A DNA stretch of 64,000 nucleotides from Acidobacteriota bacterium (GCA_016716435.1 JADJWI010000008.1:616001-680000); one strand, 5' to 3'; positions 44,587-53,259 are shown, numbered from the stretch's first letter. The notes: generated by a model from the letters alone, not told the origin. Made by a program: numbers and translations.

Positions 44587-45546
44587 TTGAGAAAGCTACA
44601 ACTACCTCCGCAGGGTCTGAACGTTCTTTTCGGCGTTCAGGACCAAAACATCAAATATCTTGAGTCCTTGCTCGATGTCAGCATCGGCGCCCGCGGCAAT
44701 GAACTGCTGATAGACGGCGACCCGAAGGACATCGCGACAATCGAGCGCATTCTCGCCGAGTTTGGCGAGCTCTTTTCGGAAGGGCAGACCTTTACCGACA
44801 AGGAGCTGAAAGACGCTTTCAAGCAGATCGCCGAGGACCGGGCCTACAGCCTTCGCGATTACATTGAGAAGGGCCGCTTTAACCCCTCGGGCAAAAAGAG
44901 CGTCGCGCCAAAAACGGCGAACCAGCGGAAATATCTTGAGGCGATCGCGGGCAACGACCTCGTTTTTGGCATCGGCGTGGCCGGCACGGGCAAGAGTTTT
45001 CTGGCCGTGGCGATGGCGGTGGACGCGCTGATGAAAAAGCAGGTCAGCCGCATAATCCTGACGCGGCCGGCGGTCGAGGCCGGCGAACGGCTCGGCTTTC
45101 TGCCCGGCGATCTCCAGGACAAGGTCGACCCATATCTTCGGCCGCTTTACGACGCGCTTTTTGACCTCGTCGATGCCGAGAAGGTGACCAAAATGCTCGA
45201 AAAGCGCATCATCGAGGTCGCTCCGCTCGCCTTTATGCGCGGCCGGACGCTCGCCGACGCCTTCATCATTCTCGACGAAGCCCAGAACACGACCAGCGAG
45301 CAGATGAAGATGTTCCTGACCCGCATCGGCTTCGGCTCAAAGACGGTCGTCACCGGCGACAAGACCCAGATCGACCTGCCCCGCGGCCAAAAGAGCGGGC
45401 TCCGCGAAGCCGAAGACGTGCTCGACGGCCTCGAGGGCATCGAGTTCATCTACTTCACCGACAAGGACGTCGTCCGCCACAAACTGGTCCAAATGATCGT
45501 GAAGGCGTACGAAGCTCATTCAGACAGAGGGGAGGAAAGGGTCTGA
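44587..45546 (+). CDS. phoH: PhoH-family ATPase/RNA helicase-like protein
   Basis: A 319-residue protein. The N-terminal KH-like region leads to a P-loop ATPase: GVAGTGKSFLAVAMAVDAL (Walker A), ILTRPAVEAGERLGFLPGDL and FIILDEAQNTTSEQMKM (Walker B). It starts at TTG. PhoH is usually next to ybeY and acts in rRNA/RNA metabolism; here about 2.1 kb of other genes separate them. Confidence 0.95.
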   Translation: MRKLQLPPQGLNVLFGVQDQNIKYLESLLDVSIGARGNELLIDGDPKDIATIERILAEFGELFSEGQTFTDKELKDAFKQIAEDRAYSLRDYIEKGRFNPSGKKSVAPKTANQRKYLEAIAGNDLVFGIGVAGTGKSFLAVAMAVDALMKKQVSRIILTRPAVEAGERLGFLPGDLQDKVDPYLRPLYDALFDLVDAEKVTKMLEKRIIEVAPLAFMRGRTLADAFIILDEAQNTTSEQMKMFLTRIGFGSKTVVTGDKTQIDLPRGQKSGLREAEDVLDGLEGIEFIYFTDKDVVRHKLVQMIVKAYEAHSDRGEERV

Positions 45547-45551
45547 ATCAA

Positions 45552-46025
45552 GTGCAACGTTATGTCAGTTTCGGAATGACCGCACTCCTAGCTACAGCGG
45601 TTGGTGGTTTCCTGTTTTATTCGCATTCAAAAACGTTTTGGAGCAAGGACTTGGAAACGCCCTTCTCAAGTTCGGCATATGCAATTATATGTATTGTTCT
45701 GACCGTTCTTGTTTTTGGAATCGCTTTCATTTGCTCGAAGCGTGTTGTAAGGGTGTTCGGCATTCCATCATGGGTCACTTTTGTTGCAACTGCAGCGTTA
45801 GGAACACCAGGACTCAATCTCATAACTGGATATCTGTTTGCTCGACTGAACCGCGTGAACAACGTTTACGGCTTTCCCCTCAACAGTCCACGTGATTTGT
45901 TTGCTGATCAGGTGCTTTTATTTATCGCCGGCGGAGTATTTGGGTTCGGGATTCTGTTAATAAGCTTGTTATCTTCGTGGATCATCGGTAAATCTTTTTT
46001 GGGAACCCAAACCCCGAAGTCATGA
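45552..46025 (+). CDS. Small membrane protein of unknown function
   Basis: A 157-residue protein starting at GTG, 5 bp after phoH, with four hydrophobic segments (near 10-25, 43-62, 74-92 and 121-145). It is more A+T-rich than phoH. No family is recognised. It may be cargo of the insert that splits phoH from ybeY. Confidence 0.65.
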   Translation: MQRYVSFGMTALLATAVGGFLFYSHSKTFWSKDLETPFSSSAYAIICIVLTVLVFGIAFICSKRVVRVFGIPSWVTFVATAALGTPGLNLITGYLFARLNRVNNVYGFPLNSPRDLFADQVLLFIAGGVFGFGILLISLLSSWIIGKSFLGTQTPKS

Positions 46026-46087
46026 ACGACGTCGACCAGTCTCTAGTTCGCAACTTTATCCAACGGCTAACGCTGATTTTTTTCGAA

Positions 46088-46127
46088 GTAAGGACAGTTC
46101 GTGGTAAGGTAAGGAATAGAGGTAAGG
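46088..46127 (+). promoter_or_regulatory. GTAAGG direct repeats before the AbrB antitoxin
   Basis: GTAAGG occurs at 46088, 46104, 46109 and 46122, directly upstream of the AbrB start. AbrB-type antitoxins often bind repeats in their own promoter; the last copy also acts as the ribosome site. Confidence 0.4.
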
Positions 46128-46129
46128 TC

Positions 46130-46384
46130 ATGAATGTCGAAGCAAAAATAACCAGCAAAGGACAGATCACGATCCCGCTTGAAGTGCGCAAAAAGTTAGG
46201 CTTGCGGCCGGGCGACAAGATCGTGTTTGAAGAAAAGGGCGATGAAAATGGTGTTACGGTTCGCCCCGCAAAAAAGGAAAGCCCCTTCGCAAAGTATCGC
46301 GGTATCGAACGAAGCGGCGGCGGAAGAAGTTTGGACGAGATCGTCGCGGAGATCCGAGCGATGCGAGATGGGGTTGACGAATAG
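46130..46384 (+). CDS. AbrB/SpoVT-type antitoxin
   Basis: An 84-residue protein whose first 50 residues are a swapped-hairpin AbrB domain (AKITSKGQITIPLEVRKKLG, then LRPGDKIVFEE). The acidic C-terminal tail (SLDEIVAEIRAMRDG) would cover a toxin. It lies 2 bp before a PIN-domain toxin gene, the VapBC-like pattern. The ATG at 46130 is preferred over an open frame from 46022. Confidence 0.88.
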   Translation: MNVEAKITSKGQITIPLEVRKKLGLRPGDKIVFEEKGDENGVTVRPAKKESPFAKYRGIERSGGGRSLDEIVAEIRAMRDGVDE

Positions 46385-46386
46385 GG

Positions 46387-46808
46387 ATGTCGACTGCACT
46401 TGATACGAACGTCATCGTCGCTTTGTGGACGGGGACAGAGGCCGGCTCGAACATGCCGAAAAGGCGCTTCAGGATGCGGCGGATCGCGGTGGCCTCGTAG
46501 TTTGCGGAGCAGTGTTCGCAGAACTGCTTGCCGCACCGGGTCGGTCTGAGGACTTCATCCGCCAGTTTTGTCTCGAGACCGGCATCGAAATCGACTGGCA
46601 TTTCAGCGAGGCCATTTGGGTTTCGGCGGGGAGAGCGTTTCAAGGTTACGCGAATCGCCGTAAACGGCAAAAAAGTGGCCTGCCGCGTAGGATTCTTGCC
46701 GATTTTTTGATCGGTGCCCACGCAACTGAGAAAGGTCACGAACTTCTGACCCTTGATGCAAAGCTTTTTAATTCTGCGTTTCCCGGAATTCAAATTGTTA
46801 AATTGTGA
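46387..46808 (+). pseudogene. PIN-domain toxin gene with a frameshift near codon 14
   Basis: Two frames are needed. From ATG 46387 the first reads MSTALDTNVIVALW, with the PIN Asp in LDTN, then goes off into unrelated sequence. The second, from about 46425, reads DGDRGRLEHAEKALQDAA, then AVFAELLAAPGR and ILADFLIGAHA and LTLDAKLF, the rest of a PIN ribonuclease. Adding one G in TGGACGGGG would join them. The toxin is therefore broken, unless the base is a sequencing error. Confidence 0.75.
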
Positions 46809-46870
46809 CGAAATCCGGTCATGTGAGATCGGCGAAGGGCTTTCGGTCCGGGTTCTGGCGAGGTAAGAAG

Positions 46871-47110
46871 ATGAAGCACCGAAATCTGAGCAACGAGGAG
46901 TGGACGCTAATGGCGATCGATTCGCTTTTCGAGCGTGGCGTTCGCGGCGACTGGGAAGAATTTGTCGCGGCCCTTCGCAAAGACCCGCAGCTCGCCCGCG
47001 ACACCCTGAAGATGTGCGAGCACCACGCGAACTTCGAATCCGCCAACCTCGCCCGCGTCCTCATCCGCCACATCTACCGCAGCGACGCGGATCTGGGTTT
47101 GGAATTGTGA
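46871..47110 (+). CDS. Small hypothetical protein
   Basis: A 79-residue cytosolic helical protein (SNEEWTLMAIDSLFERGV, WEEFVAALRKDPQLARDT). A GAGGT site precedes ATG 46871; the frame is open from 46805. No family is recognised. It lies in the accessory insert between phoH and ybeY. Confidence 0.6.
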   Translation: MKHRNLSNEEWTLMAIDSLFERGVRGDWEEFVAALRKDPQLARDTLKMCEHHANFESANLARVLIRHIYRSDADLGLEL

Positions 47111-47111
47111 A

Positions 47112-47687
47112 ATGGTCGAACAGTTAACAAAGGAAGCGTTCAGCCCACCCGCCGACGCTCGGCATTCGGTCGAGTTCTACCCGAAGGTCGATGATCACGT
47201 TTACGTTAGCCTGCGGATAAATACTGCCGTGAAACCGAGGGCAGCTACGAACTATGCCTTCCAAGCATTCTTGTTCATCAATGCGATCGCCTTTCCAGCA
47301 TTTCTTCTTTTTTCGGGGCATGTTGTTGCCGCAGCCATTGTCTTTGCCATCAACTTCGTCGCGTTTACCTTTATCCTTCCGCGAGCTAACACCGATCACC
47401 ATCGGGATTATTATCAACAACTCTTCGGCGACCGGGAGAAGTTTCCGGCGCGGGTTGAAATATCGGCCGAAGGCGTGGCCTACACTTCCGAGGGCGGCAC
47501 GAGCTTCTGGCCGTGGCGTAAGATCCGATCGATAGAGGAAACGAACGAAGCTATCTACTTTTTCATCGACGGCAATGGTTTCGGCGTGCAGAAAAGCGGC
47601 TTTGCTTATCGCGAGGAGGAGCGGGCGTTTTATGAATTTGCGTTGGAGCAGGTGCGGGCTCATCGCCGGAGGACGTTGCCCGAATGA
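47112..47687 (+). CDS. YcxB-like membrane protein
   Basis: A 191-residue protein with two hydrophobic helices in the middle (about 50-67 and 70-90) followed by a beta-rich PH-like domain (VEISAEGVAYTSEGGTSFWP, WRKIRSIEETNEAIYFFID). This matches the YcxB-like family of unknown role. It overlaps the ybeY start by 4 nt, so it is co-translated with it. Confidence 0.75.
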   Translation: MVEQLTKEAFSPPADARHSVEFYPKVDDHVYVSLRINTAVKPRAATNYAFQAFLFINAIAFPAFLLFSGHVVAAAIVFAINFVAFTFILPRANTDHHRDYYQQLFGDREKFPARVEISAEGVAYTSEGGTSFWPWRKIRSIEETNEAIYFFIDGNGFGVQKSGFAYREEERAFYEFALEQVRAHRRRTLPE

Positions 47688-48160
47688 TCGTCAATCTCCA
47701 GCGGAAGGTTAAGCTTGAGGCTCGCGGGTATGTGCCGTTTTTGGCGGAGGCGTTGGCGGCCATTGATGAGGCGGCGGGCGGCGAGGCTGCGGTTGCATTT
47801 GTCTCAGACCGGCGGATGCGCGAGCTTAACAAGTTCTTTCGCGGCAAAGATGCGACCACCGACGTTCTTTCCTTCCCCCACGAACCCGACGAATTCGAAG
47901 TTTTGAGTCCCGGCTTTAGCCGGCCCGAGGGCGACGTTCGGCCGCCTAAAGGCGGTACTCCAAACTTCCTCGGCGATATCGTCATCTCCGCCGAGCAGGC
48001 CGCCCGACAGGCCGCCGCCGCCCGCCTCCCGCTCGAGCTTGAGATAAAACAGCTCATTCTCCATGGCCTTCTCCACCTCTGCGGCTACGACCACGAAACC
48101 GACACCGGCCAGATGAACACCCGCGAACTCGCCCTCCGCAATAAACTCGCCATCGAATAA
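47684..48160 (+). CDS. ybeY: Endoribonuclease YbeY with an in-frame palindromic-repeat insertion
   Basis: A 158-residue single-strand RNase used in 16S rRNA maturation and 70S quality control. The zinc motif HGLLHLCGYDH (HxxxHxxxxxH) and TTDVLSFPHEP are intact. Between SFPHEPDEFE and NFLGDIVIS about 20 extra residues are present, where E. coli YbeY has only a short loop. The DNA coding for them (47904-47971) is made of palindromes that match intergenic repeats at 25 kb, and it keeps the frame. Confidence 0.92.
   Translation: MIVNLQRKVKLEARGYVPFLAEALAAIDEAAGGEAAVAFVSDRRMRELNKFFRGKDATTDVLSFPHEPDEFEVLSPGFSRPEGDVRPPKGGTPNFLGDIVISAEQAARQAAAARLPLELEIKQLILHGLLHLCGYDHETDTGQMNTRELALRNKLAIE
47904..47971. 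repeat. Palindromic repeat copy inside ybeY
   Basis: The 19-mer at 47907-47925 (GTCCCGGCTTTAGCCGGCC) is identical to 25216-25234. The arm at 47939-47962 is the near-reverse-complement (20 of 23) of 25264-25286, with paired stem changes that keep the hairpin. Confidence 0.8.
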
Positions 48161-48313
48161 CGCGAGTTCCAGCCGACGACCGATCGCTCCAAGAGAAACG
48201 AGGTGAACTGTCTGAGAAGGAGCTCTTTCTCCGCGGTTGACCTTTTTACAAATTTTCGTAATATATTCAAAAATTCGTTCCCGCTTCGCGAAATCCCAAA
48301 CTCGGAGAACCTG

Positions 48314-49309
48314 ATGTCTAGCAATTTAACGTATCTTTTCGTCCTATTCGCCCTAACTGCAAGTTCTGCGTCCGCGGCTGACCCTGTGTGCCATTCGTTC
48401 ACTGCCGGAAATCTTACGTGGACTGAGAATTTTGATGGACTTGGAAATATGGAGCCGGGCACAAGCTCGATTGTGCCAATCGGGTTTGGTTTCATCGAAA
48501 CAGGCACAAATGCGGACGGGAACTATACGATCAATCGCGGGAGCCTTGCGACAGGCAACACGTATAGCTATGGACGGTTGACACCGGAGCCGTCGTTCAT
48601 TGATCGTGCGTTCGGAGGTCTTCGAAGCGGTTCAAATGTGCCACTAATCGGCGGCTGCTTTGTAAACGACACGAATTCTGCGGTCGCGTCTGTCAACATC
48701 ACTTTTGATGGCGAACAATGGCGGCTTGGCACGACCAACCGTGGAATTTCCGATCGAATCGATTTTCAGTACAGCCTCAATGCGACCGCGCTGACAAACG
48801 GTACGTGGACCGACGTCGATGCACTCGATTTCTCGAGTCCGAACACTCTGAGTGCGGCGGGCGAGAAGAATGGCAACGACGTCACAAACCGAATTGCAGG
48901 GATTAACGCGTCGATTCCAACGTTGTCAATCCCTGTCGGTGGGACGTTTTACTTTCGTTGGGTCGATCTTGACATAACGGGCAACGACGATGGACTCGCG
49001 ATTGACAACTTTTCAATGACAGTAGCCAACGCGGTTCCGAGTTCTTCGAATCTTTCGATCTCGGGGCGGGTGGTTGCGGCGGATGGACGCGGGATCGGCG
49101 GGGCGTTTGTGCGGCTGGCGGGCGGCGGCGAGAGCGGCGAGCGTTGGGCGGTGACCAATCCTTTTGGGTATTACAGGTTTGCGGGGCTCGCGGCGGGCGG
49201 AACGTATTTTGTCACCGCCGGAGCCAAACGCCACACCTTCGCCGCCCCAACCCGCACCGTCACGCTCGATGAGGACATCGCCGGCCTCGATTTTGTCAGT
49301 GAGCAGTGA
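48314..49309 (+). CDS. Exported protein with C-terminal carboxypeptidase-regulatory-like domain
   Basis: A 331-residue secreted protein with signal peptide (about 1-22, ending ASA). Residues 40-245 form a beta-sandwich seen in surface proteins (FDGLGNMEPGTSS, GDDGLAIDNFS-like WVDLDITGNDDGLAIDNFS). Residues 250-331 are a carboxypeptidase-regulatory-like domain (ISGRVVAADGRGIGGAFVRL, FGYYRFAGLAAGGTYF). The start at 48314 is preferred over 48203. It lies after the ybeY stop with 153 bp between. Confidence 0.8.
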   Translation: MSSNLTYLFVLFALTASSASAADPVCHSFTAGNLTWTENFDGLGNMEPGTSSIVPIGFGFIETGTNADGNYTINRGSLATGNTYSYGRLTPEPSFIDRAFGGLRSGSNVPLIGGCFVNDTNSAVASVNITFDGEQWRLGTTNRGISDRIDFQYSLNATALTNGTWTDVDALDFSSPNTLSAAGEKNGNDVTNRIAGINASIPTLSIPVGGTFYFRWVDLDITGNDDGLAIDNFSMTVANAVPSSSNLSISGRVVAADGRGIGGAFVRLAGGGESGERWAVTNPFGYYRFAGLAAGGTYFVTAGAKRHTFAAPTRTVTLDEDIAGLDFVSEQ

Positions 49310-49400
49310 AGCGAGAAGTCAGAAGTCAGTAGTCAGAAGTTGGAAGCGGTAAAATTTAAGCTTTCAGCTATTAGCTATTAGCTATTAGCTGTGAGCAGGG
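49310..49400. repeat. Short tandem repeat tract
   Basis: AGAAGTC/AGTAGTC heptamers (49315-49342) and TATTAGC heptamers (49368-49395) match those at 27 kb. Confidence 0.7.
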
Positions 49401-49526
49401 CGTGGGAAGCGGGGAGCGGTGCGAGTTCTGTGGATTCGAATGACGATGGGCGTCGATCGAAAATGCTTGAACTGGCTTTCGTGAATGAGGTAAGCTCGGA
49501 GAAAAGTTTCGCGAGTTGTTTGCCAT

Positions 49527-50138
49527 ATGCATCGCCTTGTAATTTCTCTGACGTTAATTTTTCTGAGTGCTGCAGCCGTAAGCGGTCAACCTTCTGGCTG
49601 GAAATCGTATTTCTGGGAGGAGATCTCGCTTGTCGCTAGCTTTCCCGGTGAACCCGAGAAAATCGAGGAATCGGTTAACAGCTTTCTGGGCACCGGAACC
49701 ATTCGACGTTGGACTTACGCCGAACCGGGGGTGAAATACGAGGTCTCGGTGATCGATCTGCCGGATCTGGTGTTTGAGTTTAATAACAAAAATTTGAATG
49801 CAGCGTACGACGCTGCCTGTCTTGAGCTAGGCGGCAGCACAACGGCTTGCACTGGAACCCCCAAAATTAATGTGGATTCCTTCGGCGAAGACGGACGGCA
49901 AAGCGGATTCAAGAAAGGGCCGGTCACCGTTGGTTTTATCGTTTTCTTGGCACAGAAGCGTTTCTATATGGCAACCGTCACGAACGACAGTATTCTGGAC
50001 GGGAAAATCCATCGGTCGCGAAAGGAGTTCCTTGATCGTTTTCTTTTTGCCCATCGAGTTGACAATGAGAAGACGCTAAAGTGGGGACTGCCTGCGAACG
50101 AATCGCAGAAGCGGACAGTAGTGAGCAGTGAGCCGTAA
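49527..50138 (+). CDS. Exported protein of unknown function
   Basis: A 203-residue protein with a signal peptide (about 1-20, ending VSG). A SFPGEPEKIEE segment after the mature start, and the lengths, resemble exported proteins of unknown role; two cysteines (CLELGG and TACTG) may form a disulfide. No motif gives a function. It follows the repeat tract and ends with repeats too. Confidence 0.65.
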   Translation: MHRLVISLTLIFLSAAAVSGQPSGWKSYFWEEISLVASFPGEPEKIEESVNSFLGTGTIRRWTYAEPGVKYEVSVIDLPDLVFEFNNKNLNAAYDAACLELGGSTTACTGTPKINVDSFGEDGRQSGFKKGPVTVGFIVFLAQKRFYMATVTNDSILDGKIHRSRKEFLDRFLFAHRVDNEKTLKWGLPANESQKRTVVSSEP

Positions 50139-50205
50139 GCCGTTAGCTGTAACCCCCGTTTATAAATGGCAACTGAGAACTGAGAGCTGAGAACTGGCAA
50201 CTGAA
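50110..50205. repeat. Short tandem repeat tract
   Basis: GTGAGCAG/GTTAGCTG-type units and AACTGAGA-type 7-8 bp units (50168-50203) run up to the following terminator. Confidence 0.6.
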
Positions 50206-50240
50206 AAAATGCCGGCTGCTTTGTGGCGGCCGGCATTTTT
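50205..50240. terminator. Bidirectional intrinsic terminator
   Basis: AATGCCGGC and GCCGGCATT pair around a 12-nt loop and carry T-runs on both sides. It separates the exported protein gene (plus) from the YtxH gene (minus). Confidence 0.85.
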
Positions 50241-50270
50241 ATTGTTAGGAGTGTGAGTACGCGAACTTTG

Positions 50271-50696
50271 CTACACGGCCTTTGCGGCCTTCGATACGCT
50301 TTGCGCGACGTTGGCCGATTCGTTCTGCATCCGATCGATGCCGTCGGCAACCGTTTCCTTCACGGTCGAGGCTGCGTCCGAAACGACGTCGCTGCGGTTC
50401 GAAAGTTTCGAGGACGCGTAGTCGATCGCCGAGTCAGCTTTTTCCGATACCATATGGATCACATTTGCTGACTTCTCCTTGATCACCTTCGCTCCTTCGA
50501 GCGTTGAGTCGTAGCCCTTGCGGGTCACATCCGCGATGTCACCCCGGAATTCGCTGCCGGATTTCGGTGCGAAGAGAAGTGCAAGTGCCGCTCCGATGCC
50601 GCCGCCGATCAATAGATAACCAACCGTTTTGCCTATCGAGCCCTTGGCGTCCGAGCTCGGCACATACCCATGATCAAATTTGTCAATGTTATTCAT
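50271..50696 (-). CDS. YtxH-domain stress-type membrane protein
   Basis: A 141-residue protein with one transmembrane helix (about 22-42, GYLLIGGGIGAALALLFAP, followed by KSG). The family signature LFAPKSGSEFR is present. A long amphipathic helical tail rich in Ala, Asp and Lys follows, like LEA-type desiccation proteins. YtxH relatives respond to general stress. The next gene upstream also encodes a tiny stress-type membrane protein. Confidence 0.85.
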   Translation of the reverse strand: MNNIDKFDHGYVPSSDAKGSIGKTVGYLLIGGGIGAALALLFAPKSGSEFRGDIADVTRKGYDSTLEGAKVIKEKSANVIHMVSEKADSAIDYASSKLSNRSDVVSDAASTVKETVADGIDRMQNESANVAQSVSKAAKAV

Positions 50697-50794
50697 TATT
50701 TCCTCAAAGTGTTAGCGATATTTCAGCCGCTGAAATAAAAAGACGCAGCGAATTCGAATGGTCGATCGTCATCCGAATTCGCTGCGTATGTAAA

Positions 50795-50938
50795 CTATGC
50801 TCCGCGTCGCTGGATAAGTTGCACCACTACCATGACCACCGCAACGACGAGAAGTAAGTGAACGATGTTGCCGAGGGCGCCGAAACCAAATCCCAAAGCC
50901 CAAAGCACTAAAAGTATTATTACTATTGTCCAAAGCAT
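50795..50938 (-). CDS. lmo0937-type 47-residue membrane protein
   Basis: A 47-residue protein that is almost entirely one or two hydrophobic helices (MLWTIVIILLVLWALGFGFG, then LLVVAVVMVVVQLIQRR). It matches the lmo0937/DUF5670 pattern, small membrane proteins often tied to stress. AGGAGA lies 9 nt before the ATG. It is 98 bp upstream of the YtxH gene on the same strand. Confidence 0.8.
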   Translation of the reverse strand: MLWTIVIILLVLWALGFGFGALGNIVHLLLVVAVVMVVVQLIQRRGA

Positions 50939-51179
50939 TTCTGTATTCTCCTTTACCTGAATCGTGCAAGGATCAAGAGCGTCCGCGCTTGTCGCGTACT
51001 TCCTGGCCCGGTGCACTGCAATCGATGTACCTATTTAATCAGTTATTTGCGTCGGTGTATGTGCGTTTACACACAATGAGCTATGTTATGGCGATGAGAA
51101 CGTGCGGTCGAAGTTCAGTTATTGTATCCTCTGAAGTTTGCAGTTGATACCAAACTTTAACTAGAGGAAACCGATAATA

Positions 51180-51596
51180 ATGAGCAATTTAACATTTGGA
51201 ATAATCAAGCCGGACGCCGTCCGGGCCGGCAATCAGGGCAAGATCGTTGATCGCATTTTGGCGGCAGGTTTTAAGATCCGCGGAATGAAGCTGATCCACC
51301 AGACGCGGAAACAGGCCGAGGGCTTTTACGCCGTCCACGCCGGCAAGGGCTTTTTCGACGAGCTTTGTGACTTTATGTCAAGCGGGCCGTGCGTCGTGCT
51401 GGCACTCGAAAAAGAGAACGCCGTGCCGGCATGGCGTGAGCTGATGGGCGCGACCAATCCGGCCGAGGCCGCCGAGGGAACGCTACGCAAGGAATTCGCT
51501 TCGTCGATCGGTGAGAACGCCGTCCACGGCTCGGATTCCGACGAGAATGCCGCAATCGAGATCGCTTATTTCTTCAGCAAGCTCGAACTCGTCTAA
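51180..51596 (+). CDS. ndk: Nucleoside diphosphate kinase
   Basis: A 138-residue enzyme balancing NTP pools by phosphate transfer through a phospho-histidine. Motifs are FGIIKPDAVRAGNQGKI, ATNPAEAAEGTLRKEFASSI and the active-site NAVHGSDS. It is typical length. Hairpin 51617-51658 follows. Confidence 0.97.
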   Translation: MSNLTFGIIKPDAVRAGNQGKIVDRILAAGFKIRGMKLIHQTRKQAEGFYAVHAGKGFFDELCDFMSSGPCVVLALEKENAVPAWRELMGATNPAEAAEGTLRKEFASSIGENAVHGSDSDENAAIEIAYFFSKLELV

Positions 51597-51616
51597 ACTT
51601 TAAGGAAAAAACCCTT

Positions 51617-51658
51617 TCGGCCGGGCCTTTCACGGCTCGGCCGGTTACGCTTTTTCGA
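51617..51658 (+). terminator. Probable terminator of ndk
   Basis: CGGCCGGGCC and GGCTCGGCCG pair around TTTCAC; a run of five T follows after 10 nt. Confidence 0.5.
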
Positions 51659-51713
51659 GTTTTCTGCTATCCTAACGGCAATTTTTGTTTAGTTCGGCCA
51701 TGAATAAAAGCTT

Positions 51714-52706
51714 ATGAAACAACACCCCTCGCCAAAGCCGCCAGATTGTCCGACAGAGTTTGCTGAAAACTTGAATTTTTGCCAAACGTGCGGAGCAACG
51801 CTGATCGATGCGCCGGCCGCCGAGGAACCGCTTGACCCGTTCAAAACGATGATCGGGAACCCTGCGGATTTCGCAGCGGCCATCCCGAAGACGGATCCGC
51901 CGCCGGCGTCGCCTCCACCGACCCCGGAGAAGCCCGAGGACGTGCTCGACCTTCCGGAACCTGACGATTCGCGTGCAACACAAGTGGTCTCGGAAGCAGA
52001 AATGCGGGCCGAACTTGCTGGGCTCGATATCGGGCAGGCAACGGTCGTCGATATCCCGCCGGCTGTAAACAATGAACCGCCTCCGCCGGCCTTTATCGAA
52101 CCGGAAAAGCCGGCCGCACCGGGGCACGACCTCGGCGGCGATCCGTTTATGCATACCACGCCGCCGATCCCTTCACCGAAGGGGCAGCCGCTGAATATGC
52201 CAAAGCCGGAAGTGGAGATAAAGCCCGAGCCGACACCTGAACCGGCAATGCCGAACTTCGGTTCGCCCTTTGCTGAACCGCCAGCCTTGGCAGATCCATT
52301 TGAACAGGCCGCCTCGCCGTCCTCAGCGGCAGATCCGGCACCTATCTCAACCTTTGAACAACAGGAGACCTCAATGCAAGATCAACAGTTCGGACAAGGC
52401 CCTGCAGGGGCAAATATGGGCGGAGCGGTCGGCGGTCAGCAGAGCAAGACGCTCGCGGTCGTTTCGCTCGTTCTCGGAATTCTGGGTATGACGATCTGCT
52501 GCGGCTCGCTTCTGCCGAGCCTTGCGGCAGTGATCACAGGATTTATGGCCCGCGGCAAGGCGAACAACGATCCGATGAACTACGGCGGAGGCGGACTAGC
52601 ACTTGGTGGCCTCATTACGGGTGTCTTTGGGCTGCTGCTCAGCATTGGATATCTCATCTTCGTGTTCTTCCTCGGTGGAATGGAGTTGATAATGAGGGGC
52701 ATGTAA
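51714..52706 (+). CDS. DUF4190-type membrane protein with N-terminal zinc-ribbon-like segment
   Basis: A 330-residue protein. A short CxxC-type segment (NLNFCQTCGATL, with an earlier Cys) begins it, and a Pro/Glu-rich region of about 200 residues follows. The C-terminal part has two transmembrane segments (LAVVSLVLGILGMTICCGSL and LALGGLITGVFGLLLSIGYL), the DUF4190 pattern. Function is unknown; it lies upstream of nuoI. Confidence 0.75.
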   Translation: MKQHPSPKPPDCPTEFAENLNFCQTCGATLIDAPAAEEPLDPFKTMIGNPADFAAAIPKTDPPPASPPPTPEKPEDVLDLPEPDDSRATQVVSEAEMRAELAGLDIGQATVVDIPPAVNNEPPPPAFIEPEKPAAPGHDLGGDPFMHTTPPIPSPKGQPLNMPKPEVEIKPEPTPEPAMPNFGSPFAEPPALADPFEQAASPSSAADPAPISTFEQQETSMQDQQFGQGPAGANMGGAVGGQQSKTLAVVSLVLGILGMTICCGSLLPSLAAVITGFMARGKANNDPMNYGGGGLALGGLITGVFGLLLSIGYLIFVFFLGGMELIMRGM

Positions 52707-52737
52707 GCCTCTATTTCAAGGGGGAACTGGTTTTCAA

Positions 52738-53259
52738 ATGTCTATCATTTCAGACGTAATTCAATCAACGACCGCCGTGCTCAAGGGAATGCGGCGGACC
52801 CTTTCGGAGATCCCAAGGGAAAAATGGACCGTGCAGTATCCAGACGAGCCGGTGACGGTTCAGCCGCGTTATCGCGGACAGCATCTGCTGCACGTGGACG
52901 AGAACGGCAAAGAAAAGTGCGTTGCGTGCTATCTTTGCGCGGCGGCTTGCCCTTCGGACTGCATTTACATCGTGGCCGAAGACGACGCGAGGCCATATGC
53001 CGACCGCGTCGGCCGCGATGAACGGTACGCGAAGGTCTATAACATCGATTATGGCCGTTGCATTTTCTGCGGCTACTGTGTTGAGGCTTGCCCGAAGGAT
53101 GCCATCACACACGGCTATAATTTTGAGATCTCTGTCTTTAACCGGGCCGACCTTCTTAAAACAAAGGACGATCTGCTGATCACAAAGCAGAAGCAGTCAA
53201 TGAACTACCGCGTGGCGCTCTCGGGCGAGGACGTTGACTCCGAGTTCAAGGAAGTTTAG
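52738..53259 (+). CDS. nuoI: NADH-quinone oxidoreductase subunit I
   Basis: A 173-residue complex I subunit with two 4Fe-4S motifs: CVACYLCAAACPSDC and CIFCGYCVEACPKDA. It carries the N6a/N6b clusters that pass electrons toward quinone. The other nuo genes are not in the window, so nuoI is detached here. It starts 31 bp after the DUF4190 gene. Confidence 0.96.
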   Translation: MSIISDVIQSTTAVLKGMRRTLSEIPREKWTVQYPDEPVTVQPRYRGQHLLHVDENGKEKCVACYLCAAACPSDCIYIVAEDDARPYADRVGRDERYAKVYNIDYGRCIFCGYCVEACPKDAITHGYNFEISVFNRADLLKTKDDLLITKQKQSMNYRVALSGEDVDSEFKEV

